From NCBI GenBank assembly GCA_024704765.1, contig JAKMXF010000222.1:1178001-1242000 (forward strand): a DNA stretch of 64,000 bases, read 5' to 3'. The notes beneath the pieces were generated by a model. The model ran no database searches. It was not told the origin of the DNA and saw nothing but the letters and a program-made list of their open reading frames with translations. Source of the DNA: Oopsacas minuta. Lineage: Eukaryota; Porifera; Hexactinellida; Lyssacinosida; Leucopsacidae. The translations under genes and the position numbers were made by a program. Below, piece by piece: positions 45,025-56,373 of this stretch. Position 1 is the stretch's first letter. Every line of letters starts with the position of its first letter.

Positions 45025-45082
45025 CGAGTAGTTGTCACATGTTATAATGAGTTTTAGCATTATAACATGCGACAACTACTCG
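45025..45082 (+). repeat. 25 bp-stem hairpin with 8-base loop
   Basis: CGAGTAGTTGTCACATGTTA (45025 onward) and its inverse at 45058-45082 differ at one position. It starts three bases after the DNAJC17 inverted repeat, so the two would stack. Three smaller stems follow at 45190-45205, 45212-45236 and 45299-45317 (TAGGAG/CTCCTA, CATACCGT/ACGGTATG, AGGAGC/GCTCCT). Confidence 0.95.
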
Positions 45083-45449
45083 AGTTCCTATTTTTTGTAT
45101 ATGTGTGTAATTATGGCTGAATTAATGCTCTTCTTATTTAATTTGTTCATATCAAGTTCATTCGTCCGGTCAGAGAGTTTTATATTTCATAGGAGTACGC
45201 TCCTAATGTTCATACCGTCATAACGTTACGGTATGGAGAAAGAAGCTCATTTTTTCACTCTCCTAGATAGACTTATTTTGGTCGCAAATCATATGTCTAA
45301 AGGAGCACCCGATGCTCCTAAATTATTCCTTGGGTTCAGCATAGCCATGATTCAGCTTACGTTATCTATGGTAGAACCTCTATAAGCCGGAGTTACAAAC
45401 ATCAAGGGTACCTTAAGACAACTATTACTGATCTATTTACTTATTTAGT

Positions 45450-46685
45450 ATGCAAGCTGTTAGGAGATGGTTATTTATACTCCCTGTCCATCACAGATCG
45501 TTCTCCACCTCTCGTAACAATGTATTCATATTGAGTGCTGTACGTACTCCTATAGGGACTTTCCGTAGTAGTCTCTCTCCTATGTCTGCTTCAGAGCTAG
45601 GAGCTATTGCTATCTCATCAGCTGTTGAGAAGGCTGGTATCCATAAGGATCGTGTGCAGGAAGTGTATATGGGTAATGTATTGAGTGCTGGGATGGGACA
45701 GGCTCCCGCTAGACAAGCAGTACTGTTTGCAGGTATGTCTCATAGCACGGAATGTACTACTGTTAATAAAGTATGTGCTTCTGGTCTGAAATCTGTTATG
45801 CTAGCTAGTCAGAGTCTAGCTCTAGGAGATAGAGACTGTATGGTAGCAGGAGGGATGGAGAGTATGTCTAATGTACCATACTATCTATCCAAGGGACGTG
45901 GAGGGTTCGGATACGGACACCAATCGGTAGAGGATGGGATCATTAAGGATGGTTTATGGGATGTGTATGATCAGTTCCATATGGGGAATTGTGCTGAGAA
46001 TACAGCTAAGAAACTATCTATTCCCCGGGAGCATCAGGACGAGTATGCTGTACGTTCCTACAAACTGAGTGCTAATTCAGTACAGAGAGGACTGTTTAAG
46101 AAGGAAATATGTCCTGTTAGTGTTAAGCAGCGCAAGAGTGTTATTGAAGTAGTAGAGGATGAAGAGTTTAGGAAAGTTAACTTTGATAAAGTATCAAGCT
46201 TAAAGCCTGTGTTCCAGAGGGAGGGAGGTACTGTTACAGCTGCTAATGCCAGTACTCTCAATGATGGAGCAGCTGCTATAGTGCTTATGACAGAGACATC
46301 TATACAGAAAGAGGATAAGACTCCTCTAGCTAGAATTGTAGCATATGCTGATGGAGCTGTAGCTCCTATTGATTTCCCTATTGCTCCAGCTGTAGCAATG
46401 AAGAGAGCATTTGCACTATCTGGTTTAACCAAAGATGATATTTCTATGTTTGAAATAAACGAAGCATTCAGTGTAGTTGTGCTTGCTAACATAAAGCTAA
46501 TGGATTTAGATCAGGAGAAGGTTAACGTTAATGGAGGTGCTGTTTCTCTAGGACACCCTATTGGCATGTCTGGTACCAGGATACTAGGACATCTGGCGCA
46601 TAACCTGAGACCAGGGGAGTATGGAATGGCTAGTATATGTAATGGAGGCGGTGGTTCATCTGCTGTTATTATTCAAAAGATATGA
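45450..46685 (+). CDS. ACAT1: Acetyl-CoA acetyltransferase, mitochondrial-type thiolase
   Basis: A 411-residue, single-exon thiolase. Residues 1-23 are basic and hydroxylated ([20 protein letters not shown]), fitting a mitochondrial targeting peptide. The nucleophilic Cys is C109 ([14 protein letters not shown]), NEAFSVV carries the conserved NEAF, the catalytic His is H369 ([10 protein letters not shown]) and the second Cys is C397 ([10 protein letters not shown]). It reversibly condenses two acetyl-CoA to acetoacetyl-CoA, and in ketone-body and isoleucine breakdown it cleaves (2-methyl)acetoacetyl-CoA. Length and motif order are normal. The ATG lies directly after a pyrimidine-rich stretch ending TTATTTAG, so an upstream untranslated exon is possible. 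Confidence 0.95.
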   Translation: MQAVRRWLFILPVHHRSFSTSRNNVFILSAVRTPIGTFRSSLSPMSASELGAIAISSAVEKAGIHKDRVQEVYMGNVLSAGMGQAPARQAVLFAGMSHSTECTTVNKVCASGLKSVMLASQSLALGDRDCMVAGGMESMSNVPYYLSKGRGGFGYGHQSVEDGIIKDGLWDVYDQFHMGNCAENTAKKLSIPREHQDEYAVRSYKLSANSVQRGLFKKEICPVSVKQRKSVIEVVEDEEFRKVNFDKVSSLKPVFQREGGTVTAANASTLNDGAAAIVLMTETSIQKEDKTPLARIVAYADGAVAPIDFPIAPAVAMKRAFALSGLTKDDISMFEINEAFSVVVLANIKLMDLDQEKVNVNGGAVSLGHPIGMSGTRILGHLAHNLRPGEYGMASICNGGGGSSAVIIQKI

Positions 46686-46986
46686 ATTCGTAATTTAGAG
46701 TATTTGTTAATTATTCGAATAAAATAATATAATCTATGCTAATTCTTAACTTTAGATATCGAATATTTTGTGTTGCAATTATCCTACCTTCTAATTGTTC
46801 TCTTTTTATTAGTTTATTGTAATAGAATAGAGAATCTCACTCAGTCTTATAGATTAACACTAATTTCTTAATTTTGTGGCTATTATGCCTTAATCAGGTA
46901 TAAACTCAATTTGGCATAATTTCCGATTATAAATATATCAAACTGGTTTTTAGAATAGTTATATAGATTGAGTATTCAATTGAAAT

Positions 46987-49180
46987 ATGGAAAGTTTGGA
47001 GACGGAAGTAGATGCTCTGAGATTCAACTCACAAGGCTATGTGACTAATGGGAGAGCTAAACCCGTTAACTTTAAGGACGGGGTTAATATACAGGATTTA
47101 AAACAAGGAGTTGACTTTGAGATCTCAGATAACCCAGAAGATGACTACGATTCAGATAACCCACATGCTAGCGATGAATTGGAGAAAGGAGAATCATACT
47201 TTGATGACGAGGAGTTGTTTAGAAATCTGAACTTTGACTGTACTATAGAACCAGGTAGTAACTGGTAGTTATGATAATATAATTGGTTACGTAGTATTAT
47301 TGAATCTTGGTTATTTATAAATTATCTAGATGAAAATGATAATACCCCTCTGCCACCATTCGCAAAACTAGCACAAGAAATGGAGAGTATTACACCTGAT
47401 AAGAAAGTAATGAAAAAGGTGTTAAGAGTAGGTGTAGGTGAGCTGGTACCAGATGGAGCTCTCTGTAAGGTACACTATAACGGATATATAGAGTATCAAG
47501 ATGTACCATTTGACAGCAGTAGACTACGAAGAAGACCTCACACATTCAGATTGGGAAGAGGAGAGGTTATCGTTGGTTGGGACATAGGGATAAAAACTAT
47601 GCGAAAAGATGAAATCGCGAAATTTCTTATCTCTTATGAGTACGCGTTTAGAAAAATGGGATGCCCACCTAGAGTACCACCTGAGGCTACCCTCCTGTTT
47701 GAGGTAATTGTAGGTTTTATGTATCTTTATAACTAATTAGAAATTGGAAGTGATGCAATTTTAAATATCGTTATTATCTTAGAAATTAAGATACTATTTC
47801 GGATTTTTATTCCTAACACCATATATAGCAACAATTACAATCTCTAATATTTATTATGCTAAGCTATAAGGGATTTGTATAATTACGAACAGTCAGTGTA
47901 TATTTCTATTTAACTGATTCCGCTTAAAAAGCGGAAACTCGAAAGGGATACTCCTTTCCCTAGGGTATCGATAAGCTAGCCCTTTCGCTTATTCACTTTC
48001 TAAAAGTTTGTTCGATACCTTTGAGTGGGAGGAACCCTAAATCCGTATTCCATTTAAATCTCATCATCATCACTATTTGTGATAAAATTTAGCATTATGA
48101 GATCTCTTAAAAATTATAATAGTTATACATATATGGTATGATATTATTGTTGTTTATGTATAATACCCCAAGAATATACTTCCATATAGTTTAAACTAGC
48201 CTGGATATTAACAAAATGAATACACATAATATTAAATAAACACAAAACAAAGCTTGTGTGTGTTGGAATGGATTGTTGAGCTAGGATATACTATACTCTA
48301 ACGATCCATTCCAACACACAGCCACATTCAATCGCATCTTCTCTCCCTTCAGATAGAGCTAATCAGCTGGGTAGATAACGCAGCAGCTGACGAGTACAGT
48401 AAACTTAGTTCAGAAGAGAAGAGAGGCAAAACATTCCAAGAGATGCTACAAGTTGTACACGGAGAGAGAGAAATGGGAAATGAACACTTCATGTCTCAAC
48501 ACTACGTTAAGGCTGCACGTTGCTATAACACAGCTGTTAGACTACTGGAAGGAGTAATGCTTAAAGATGAAGAAGAAGAGAAGGTTTGGAAGGAAGACTT
48601 AACTCGTCTCAAACTGAACCAAGCGCTCGTGTCACTCAGACTGACAAACAGTCGTGCTGCGTTGCGTTACTGCAGAGAAGTGCTAGATCATGACCAGAGG
48701 AATGTTAAGGCCTTCTACAGGTCAGGACAGGCGTATAAACAGCTGGGAGAGTTCGACAGAGCAAAAGAGAATTATCTAATCGCGTTGAAGGCTGCTCCCA
48801 AGAATATTGAGATTCGCAGAGAGATAGAAGACTTGGATCGTGTGGTCACAGAGCACAAAACACGCGAAAAGAATATTTATCGCAAAATGTTTCATAATGA
48901 AAGATCTAAAGCTCCACTCCAAAATAAACTATCTCTCCGCGACCTCAAGGTACCTGATGAATTCATAACAGAATTGAGAATAACTCTCAGAGAATTAGTA
49001 GAAGATGACTCCCGTTACGAAATTAATCTCCCTTCTACCTTTACAGAGGAAGAGTGTCTCGCTGCTAAACTAGTTGCTGAAGAGATGAATCTTCAAGTGA
49101 CACTACCTGATTTCAGTAAACGCTATTCTGTGCGCATCAACAAGCAAGAAAAACCCCTAACAGAGCTGGAATATTATTAA
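46987..49180 (+). CDS. FKBP6: FKBP6-like FKBP/TPR co-chaperone, three exons
   Basis: Exons 46987-47254, 47330-47703 and 48353-49180 join in frame (introns of 75 and 649 bases, both GT-AG) to about 489 residues. Exon 1 encodes an acidic leader (DDYDSDNPHASDELEKGESY). Exon 2 gives PLPPFAKLAQEM and the FK506-binding domain (VHYNGYIEYQDVPFDSSRLR, GEVIVGWDIGIKTM, GCPPRVPPEATLLFE). Exon 3 encodes LISWVDNA, three TPR repeats that bind Hsp90 (AARCYNTAVRLLEG, ALVSLRLTNSRAALRYCREV, AFYRSGQAYKQLGEFDRAKE) and an extra C-terminal domain of about 90 residues. FKBP6/Shutdown acts with Hsp90 in piRNA loading in the germline. Several prolyl-isomerase residues appear to be replaced, as is usual for FKBP6. Confidence 0.88.
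48257..48320 (+). repeat. Intronic 64-base hairpin, microRNA-precursor-like
   Basis: TGTGTGTTGGAATGGATTGT (48257-48277 with the next T) pairs with 48300-48320 with one G-U-compatible difference, around a 22-base loop. It lies about 30 bases before the 3' end of FKBP6 intron 2. A second cluster of small stems is at 47926-47990 (TTCCGC/GCGGAA and CGAAAGG/CCTTTCG). Confidence 0.9.
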
Positions 49181-49426
49181 TATTTTAGATTATGTAAATT
49201 ATGTTGTTAGTTTGTATTTAAATATATGAGCATTTGATTACATCTGTTTGTATCGTAATGACATGATCTGTAGCCATTTCTTGCTAATATGAATCTATTT
49301 CTCCCTCACGTAGGCCCTGTACTGGCATGATATTGTGGTCTTGTAACATACTGATAGATAGTATTTTCTAATCTTTTATTATAGTGTATACTCTCTAATG
49401 AAATAATTGTCTGCAATCCGATCACT

Positions 49427-50203
49427 ATGGCACAACCGGACGATATACAGATTGCTCCGGTGGAGAGAGATGCATACATAACAGAGACTAGTTTTGTTGA
49501 TAACTCATTTGTTACTGAAGATGATATTCCTATCGTAGAAGACTTCACAGCTGTTTCAGAAGGTGTTGGGTATTTGAATATGTACACTTCTGATTGTGAT
49601 CCGGACACTGTAAGTGCTAAAAAAGCTGAAGAAATTGTTGAAATAAAGGAGAATACGATTAAACGAATAATTTCAGCTCGATGGCTACTGAATGACTATC
49701 TAAGCTCTGACGATAGGGACCCCCAGGATAAGTTCAACAATCTCCAGAATTTCACAAAAGACATTATTTCTTTCGTTAAGATTCTTTTCTTACTAAAGAG
49801 CTCAGAATCTTCTCCTGATGAAGTAAAATCAAAACATTCTACTCTCATAACTAATCCTGCTGCAGACTCGCATGACACAGGTAACCTCACAGACAGTAGT
49901 CCTCTATTGGGAGACTTTCAGACACATGAAGCTGATGATATAGCTATTCTACAGAGTATACGTGCTGAGGTAGAGTATTACAGTCAGCAGTGGGTAGAAT
50001 TAGGAGAGTCATCTGAAGAAAGAAAAAGAGTATTTTCTGATCCAGATACAGATGATTTCTCTCAGTTCAGTTCTGTGTCATTTCGCTCTCTTTCATATAA
50101 AAGGAATTTCTTGTGGGTGATTCTAGCAATTATTGTTAGTATGGTGGTAATTGTGATTTTTATAATCTTAGTTTTGATTATAATATTTTCAGTTAACAGG
50201 TAG
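49427..50203 (+). CDS. Unknown C-terminally anchored membrane protein
   Basis: A single-exon protein of 258 residues. The N-terminal half is acidic; a helical central part follows (EIVEIKENTIKRIISARWLL, DFTKDIISFVKILF-type). There is then a Ser/Asp-rich linker and a single strongly hydrophobic segment at about 230-255 (FLWVILAIIVSMVVIVIFII) followed only by a few residues ending VNR. It has no signal peptide, so it should be tail-anchored with its bulk in the cytosol. The shape recalls SNARE-like or other tail-anchored proteins, but no family is recognised. The stop codon lies inside a 17 bp hairpin. Confidence 0.75.
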   Translation: MAQPDDIQIAPVERDAYITETSFVDNSFVTEDDIPIVEDFTAVSEGVGYLNMYTSDCDPDTVSAKKAEEIVEIKENTIKRIISARWLLNDYLSSDDRDPQDKFNNLQNFTKDIISFVKILFLLKSSESSPDEVKSKHSTLITNPAADSHDTGNLTDSSPLLGDFQTHEADDIAILQSIRAEVEYYSQQWVELGESSEERKRVFSDPDTDDFSQFSSVSFRSLSYKRNFLWVILAIIVSMVVIVIFIILVLIIIFSVNR

Positions 50204-50225
50204 ACTCAACCTGTTAACTGAAAAT
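50185..50225 (+). repeat. 17 bp perfect hairpin spanning the membrane-protein stop codon
   Basis: ATTTTCAGTTAACAGGT (50185-50201) pairs perfectly with 50209-50225 around a seven-base loop. The last five codons and the first base of TAG are in the left arm. Confidence 0.95.
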
Positions 50226-51179
50226 TTCTTTTTGTAGCTTAATTCTTTCTTCTTATTTTAATATGAATATTTATTTTTACTTACAAGTACCATTTTTGTA
50301 CAGTGGATAATTTCATTTGGAATTGTTCTTGCGATACATTATTAACCTAAACATATTTACTCAAGTCTTAATTTTTATGTTATGCGTGTTATGTTAGTGC
50401 GCGAAATACAACACTCATAAGTAAACATAGTCACATCAGATCAGTTTCAGAAGGCTTATGCAAGTGCTTGAGTTATTATTAATATTAGGTTTTAAATTTC
50501 CAACCGTTTAAGAAGTGACGTATATTTATGGAAAGCTGTATTGAATTCGAAATTCGAAATTCTGAGATGTCGCATTACTATGTATTTATTATTTATCGTG
50601 TTTACCAAGAAAGTCTCATGTAAATTTATTGTTGTTTTTATTAATATCAAGTAAACAAATAATTTAAATCTCAAATTATACATAGAGACTTGCTTTAAAC
50701 GATATTTATGGTAATCAAGTACACGCTGAATCCGAATTTAGCATTTTCAAGTTTCTAACATATACAATTATTGTTGTTTTTATGAATATAGTAGATACCA
50801 ATTTCAATATAGTTCCAGAAACTTGGTTTAAACGGTTATTCTAGGGTAAGTACAGTAATCCCAAACAGTTATACTTATTAGGTTAACAAAGGTGCCCCGA
50901 TTTGCGAATGTCTACTGTATTATAATTTGTATTTGTATTCTACCTCTTTAGTTAATTAATTATATAGCTATTATATATATCAGTAATTTATATATCAGTA
51001 ATTTTGGCTTCTCTTCATGAATACTGATATTTGTTCCGAGTCCGAGCGTTTCAACCTTGGATCTTTGGCACAGAGGAAGTATTAGCCACGTCCCCGGTTA
51101 TTATTAAATTCCATTATTGTGTTGGCTGTATTTTGCTACTTATCCCTAGCTCTGGTATTTATAGTTGGGAATTAAACGA
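50226..51179. other. Spacer with a dispersed repeat
   Basis: Between about 50700 and 50860, ACGCTGAATCCGAATTTAGC, TTTTCAAGTTTCT and TGTTGTTTTTATGAATATAG match repeats at 55370-55470 and, inverted, at 62150-62230. GCGAATGTCTACTG (50906-50919) looks like a Tigger-type end. No gene was seen. Confidence 0.5.
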
Positions 51180-51833
51180 ATGTCTTCAGCTACTCCTGTA
51201 CATGCTGATTGCTTCAACATTCTACTCTTGGGTCAAGCTGATGTTGGTAAATCCTCTATCATAAGAAGATTGGATCAAAATTGTTTTGTAGAGGGTCAAG
51301 GCACTAATAGTCTTGGGAGGGATTTTATCGCTAAAAATTTCATAACAAATTCTGGTGAAGTCTCTTGTCGGATTTGGGACACTGCAGACATGGAACGTCA
51401 CTCTGCTAACATTCCTAGCCACTTGTTCAGGGGTAAACAAGGTTTTGTATTCGTATTGAGTTTTACCTGTAAACATTCCTGGCGAAACCTCAGGGATTGG
51501 ATTGATATTGCAAAGTCATTTTACCCATCCGGTCTTCCTCCCAGCATCATTTTAGCAAACAAAAATGATTCTCAGCCATCTGAAAAGACCGTAAATGAAG
51601 TAAAAGATATGTATAATGGTTATAAATGTTTCGAAACTAGTGCTTTATCAGGGCATGGATTAATTGAAGCATTCGAATTTCTAGCAGATGAAATGCTTAG
51701 ATATAATTCAAATAGGCATGACAGAGATCATTACAATAGAGGGAGGGATGATGCTATCCGTGGAGCATCATTCTCTACAGTTGATTCTCCATTTAACTTT
51801 GTTAGACTCATGAAAACATGTTCTATATTATAA
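51180..51833 (+). CDS. Rab-like small GTPase with CaaX tail and altered switch II
   Basis: A single-exon protein of 217 residues, with the start set at ATG 51180 because the upstream in-frame codons lack an ATG. The P-loop is GQADVGKSS (18-26), G4 NKND (127-130) and G5 ETSAL. The WDTAGQE motif of Rab/Ras proteins reads WDTADMERH (66-74), so both the invariant Gly and the catalytic Gln are replaced (Asp and Met). The C-terminus is KTCSIL, a CaaX box expected to be geranylgeranylated, after an Arg/His/Asp-rich hypervariable stretch. It would sit on membranes and probably hydrolyse GTP poorly. The closest resemblance is to the Rab family, but the subgroup is unclear. Confidence 0.85.
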   Translation: MSSATPVHADCFNILLLGQADVGKSSIIRRLDQNCFVEGQGTNSLGRDFIAKNFITNSGEVSCRIWDTADMERHSANIPSHLFRGKQGFVFVLSFTCKHSWRNLRDWIDIAKSFYPSGLPPSIILANKNDSQPSEKTVNEVKDMYNGYKCFETSALSGHGLIEAFEFLADEMLRYNSNRHDRDHYNRGRDDAIRGASFSTVDSPFNFVRLMKTCSIL

Positions 51834-53890
51834 GTTGTATTCCTGGCGTGTATATTTTATTTCCACTATTTGTATATCAGTTGAATTTCAATTTATTTTC
51901 ACGATCTTCATATTCTGTGATTTATGATGTATTTACCAACATAAATATCGACTCGTACTTATAATTTTATGTATTCTTGGCTATCAAATAACTGGCCCCT
52001 CGCTTATTCATCTGTAAAAATTCACAATTTTCAATATTTCGTCAATAAACTGGACATTACTAGACACAAGAAATCCGAGAATTTGACACCAATATCCTCG
52101 TTAGGTCACTTAATTGAACCTAGGAGAGTTAATTGTACAATCGATATTGGAATAATAGAGTAGATCTATTATCGTACCATACATGTAATAGTAATTGTGC
52201 ACTGAATTAACGATAAGCTATTTTATATTACTTGTCCATAACGGTTCATGCTCACATTAGTGAGGGAATACACATAATGATAATTTCAAGGTTTATTCGG
52301 ACGAATAGAATTCAAGCGAGGAAGGTCCGAAATCAAGTTGTGCCGAGCTGCACGAACGACCAAATTATCTAGATAATCATTCTATCATATAAGTGTTATT
52401 TAAGTGTTTTTAACCTTATGACACATCGCACACTTGCTATGAGACTTAGCTTTATGATAAAAATAATACTAAATAGTAGTTGATTATAGTTCTATAGAAA
52501 CTTTTAGTTAGGACTCTTTTGTGTTCATAACTGCATAGCACTGCCATCCAGGGGTACAGGGTTGAAGTCTTGGATATATAAAAATATTGGACCATACACC
52601 TGAACTGCATTCTAATTATTTTCATGCGCCTAGGCTATAGATTTAGGATATAAGAATCTTTTAACATAGAGATTGCGCGTATCTCCACTAATCCAGGGGT
52701 TGTTAACACTAGCTACACTTATGGATGCAAGACACATTTTACTACTTGTATAGTTAAAATTTCAATATTTTTTGCCCAGATAAAACGTAATGAGATAGTT
52801 GAATGGTTAAAATATTTTACATACTAACTGACCTATAAAATACAATACCTTCCGCCGTCCCAGTTTCCTAAGGAATTCCGGATGAGAAACAAGTAATTTA
52901 GTCTACATGGCCTAAGTTATATATTTTCAAATCTACACATAATATTCAATAAACTGTATTCAACCACGAATAGATAGCTGTTGGATGTTATCGACATGAA
53001 CACTTGTGAAACCACCTAGTCTCATTAATTTGCATAATAAACTTATCCTATACTTTAAGTAATTACTCATATTCTACTATCAAAAGATAATCTACTCACA
53101 TATTTGTTTGTATTTCCTTAGAACCTAGAGGGTTGTCCTTCATAATATATCCACCTGGAAAATGGTTTGACTGAAAACAACATCGCTGACGCAAAGAAAT
53201 TGACCAAATGGCAATAAGATATATATTAAAACCACTGAGAAATGCAAATGGTGTGAAACTTAAACTTGCTCATAGATGATACGTAATCCCTAATTTACAC
53301 AAGGGACATAAGGCGATACAAAGTTCATTTATAATGTGACTTGTAAAATTGTAATTAACCAAAAGAAATCTTTAGCTAAGCAGGTTCAAGTTTCAGACAT
53401 TAGAAATATAGCAAATCTATATTTTTGGGTAGATAGATTAATTGTAACTTTTGGTGTGTGAATATATTACCTCAGAAAATGGATACGAGCAGTAATTAGT
53501 GAAGTCTTGTGTTTCATACTCTTCTATATTTTGTTGAGATTATACTTTACTTTGAGGAAGGAGGAGGTTTTAGGTTAGAACATACGGAGAGTAATCTATA
53601 TTTACCAGATGAAGGGTTACAATTCATCATCATGTGCATAGGCAAGCTGCATATATTGAAAGATCTTTTTAGTTGAAATCAAATTATTCAGCGAATATAG
53701 ATTATTATTAAGTAATATGAAAAACAGTCAGTATTGTATTATTTATTGTGTAGCAATAAATTGAACTCTATGATTACAGGATTAGGAAGTTTGTGGAAGT
53801 ATAATTATTAATTATATATTCTGATCTAAAATATATATTATTTTATCTTAGTATGGGAAATACTGGACTGATTTCATTGGTGTTTACTAG

Positions 53891-53977
53891 TCATTTATTA
53901 ACTGTAAAATGTATGCTTCTTGTGTTAATTTGCTCTATTAACAGCAAGAAGCATACATATTACAGTCAATAAATGCA
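53891..53977. repeat. Imperfect 38 bp-stem hairpin
   Basis: TCATTTATTAACTGTAAAAT and on to TGTATGCTTCTTG faces its inverse (CAAGAAGCATACATATTACA and on) around a loop of about eight bases, with three or four differences. Confidence 0.9.
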
Positions 53978-55079
53978 CATAATTATGTGATAATGCCCAG
54001 AATTCTGACAGTATATTTGCATCTTGAAAATATTTAAACATTACCTCCAAGCAGGTATAACCACTAATACAGGATCAAACTCCATCCCAACCAAGTGAGG
54101 AATGCCTCAAAATAACCTAAAACGAATTTCTACTCTACTGTGGAACGGACAAAACAGGAAAACAATGATTCGTAGGCTATGAATGATTGAATTTAATTAC
54201 AGTATATGATAGATTATAACATTCTGAACCTGGGTTTACTTGTTCCATTCCAAATAAGTGCTTTAATATTAAAGGAGGAAATATGGATGTATTTTCCTCC
54301 ACAATAGGAGACAAAACACTTAATTAAATGATCAATATTTCCCTCCCTCCATGTACGCAATCTAAGTTAGGAAACTCTATTAAATTGAGTAATGTTTACA
54401 TTTCTCATCAGCGGCACTTATATTGTAATCAGACCCATGTGTCATGACCTAAACACTAATATTAATAACACAGCCAATTTGTTAATTACTTGAAGAGGTA
54501 AACTACAAATATAAAAGCTTGTTAGGTAATTGACTGCCTGACTATAGGTATAAATGAGCGATTACGAAATAATTATGAAACTGATATAAATATTTTGTAT
54601 TAATGATGCTGAAGAACTCATAATTATATATCACATTCTTGAATAATTTATTCCATCGGAGGATATCAGAGACTGTACATTCTATAAATAATGACTACTT
54701 ACTCTTCTCGTATAATTATCATTAGTACAACCTTGAAGATTACTTTCTTATTAACTAAGTTGTATGTTGTATCATTGAACAACTTTATCTGACTAATTTA
54801 AGGTTATCGTTCCAATTGCTTAATTTAGATTTTGCAATTACCGTTGCTGCAAGCTGCATGCGACTAATGAATTTCTACATTCTTAGAGTCCCAATCCCAT
54901 ATTTCTGGATTGGGTATTCCTGAATCCCTGGATTAGTGTCACCAATTGTAAATGATGTAAATTTGAATTATCTAATAACTGGTCGATATGCTGATCTTAA
55001 GAATAGATAAAATATTATCTTATTTATTAAAACTCCAAAGGTCTTAAAATCATACTTCTATAGCTATAATTGGGTAATC

Positions 55080-55600
55080 CAGTATGCTGAGTCCGAATAT
55101 GATATTGTTAGCATCTTATGATTAATATTTGTTGTTGTTTATTTTCAAATTTCAAAAAAGTATTTGAACGAAAAATGACCATGAAAATATTAAGCGCCAG
55201 GGCTCTTATTCAGAGAAATACCGTATGTATATATATTATTAAATCTCAATTGTTGTCTGATTGTTTGTCCGTTGTCAAGGAAAGGATTTATGGCATGCAC
55301 TTTTGAAATTTCCGCATAACTATGTATTTATCGTGTTTCTCAAGAAAGTAAATAGAATTCAATATACTTCACTAAATATACCGAACATGCTGAATCCGAT
55401 TTTCACACTTTTGGATTAATCATATGTAAATTTATTATTGTTTTTATGAATATAAAGTAAACAAATTTCAAAATTGAGGTAGAATCATACTTTTAACAAC
55501 TATACTGGGGTAATCGATTATACTGAATCTGAATATTGTAAGCCACATCAATATTATTAAATCTCAATTGTTGTTTGCTTGTTTGTTTGTCCGCTGAATA
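55080..55600 (+). repeat. Dispersed repeat (partners at 50700-50860 and, inverted, 62130-62340)
   Basis: Shared segments include GCTGAATCCG, TATGTAAATTTATTATTGTT, AAATCTCAATTGTTGTTTGC and TTGTTTGTTTGTCCG. The same segments are seen in the reverse orientation at 62130-62340 (ACAAACAAACAACAATTGAG). Non-coding. Confidence 0.65.
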
Positions 55601-55603
55601 CCT

Positions 55604-55652
55604 CGAGGCGCAATGCGCCGAGTTCATCGCGAAGCGACGAGCCAAAGGCTCG
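55604..55652 (+). repeat. G+C-rich triple-hairpin motif, copy 1
   Basis: Three short hairpins follow one another, each with a three-base loop: GGCGC-AAT-GCGCC (55607-55619), TCGC-GAA-GCGA (55627-55637) and CGAGCC-AAA-GGCTCG (55638-55652). The motif stands out from the surrounding A+T-rich sequence. An inverted copy lies at 61906-61955. Confidence 0.95.
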
Positions 55653-56373
55653 TATATTATGAAATATAGATTATCAGTCTGGATCCCGGGATTAAAATCT
55701 TATTGGAGGATTTGACCATTGCTCTCGGTCCTACACGCCAAAAGGAATATATCATATATGTATATATCTTGAAATTATATTTATTTTAATTTAATTATTG
55801 TGTGAGTTCCTGTTTGCCAGGAATGATCTACTGTATTATATATCTTGTATGGTTCAATCCACTTCTCAATTACTAGTGAACAGTTCATATAATTGTTCTA
55901 ATGTACTCTACCTTCCTGGCTATAGTATAGTTCTCTCTACTATCTCGCAGCAAGTAATAAAAGAGGCGGAATAGTCTGGTCAGGTTTAATTACTTTTGAA
56001 TCAATTTGATATTTGATATTGACCAGATTCAGATAATTATAAAATTGGGAAAGTTACATTTGACAAAACTTTAACCTTTCTAACTTTAACATTGTTTTTC
56101 AGATTATCTATTGTAACATATTTGTTACGATATAATAATATTCTCAGTAATATGATAATGTATTGGGGTCTATTTGTGGATGACTTTTGGGGTTAAAATA
56201 TTTTTAGAATAATTAATTTAACGAAAGTGATATACGTATAATTAATGTAATTAATGATGATAGTTATGATTATGAGCAAGTTAATTCATTTAATGGACCA
56301 ATCTCTCCGCCCATGATTAGTTGGTTATGTATTTCTTCAGTATTAATATATTTATCATATAGGGTATTAAAAT

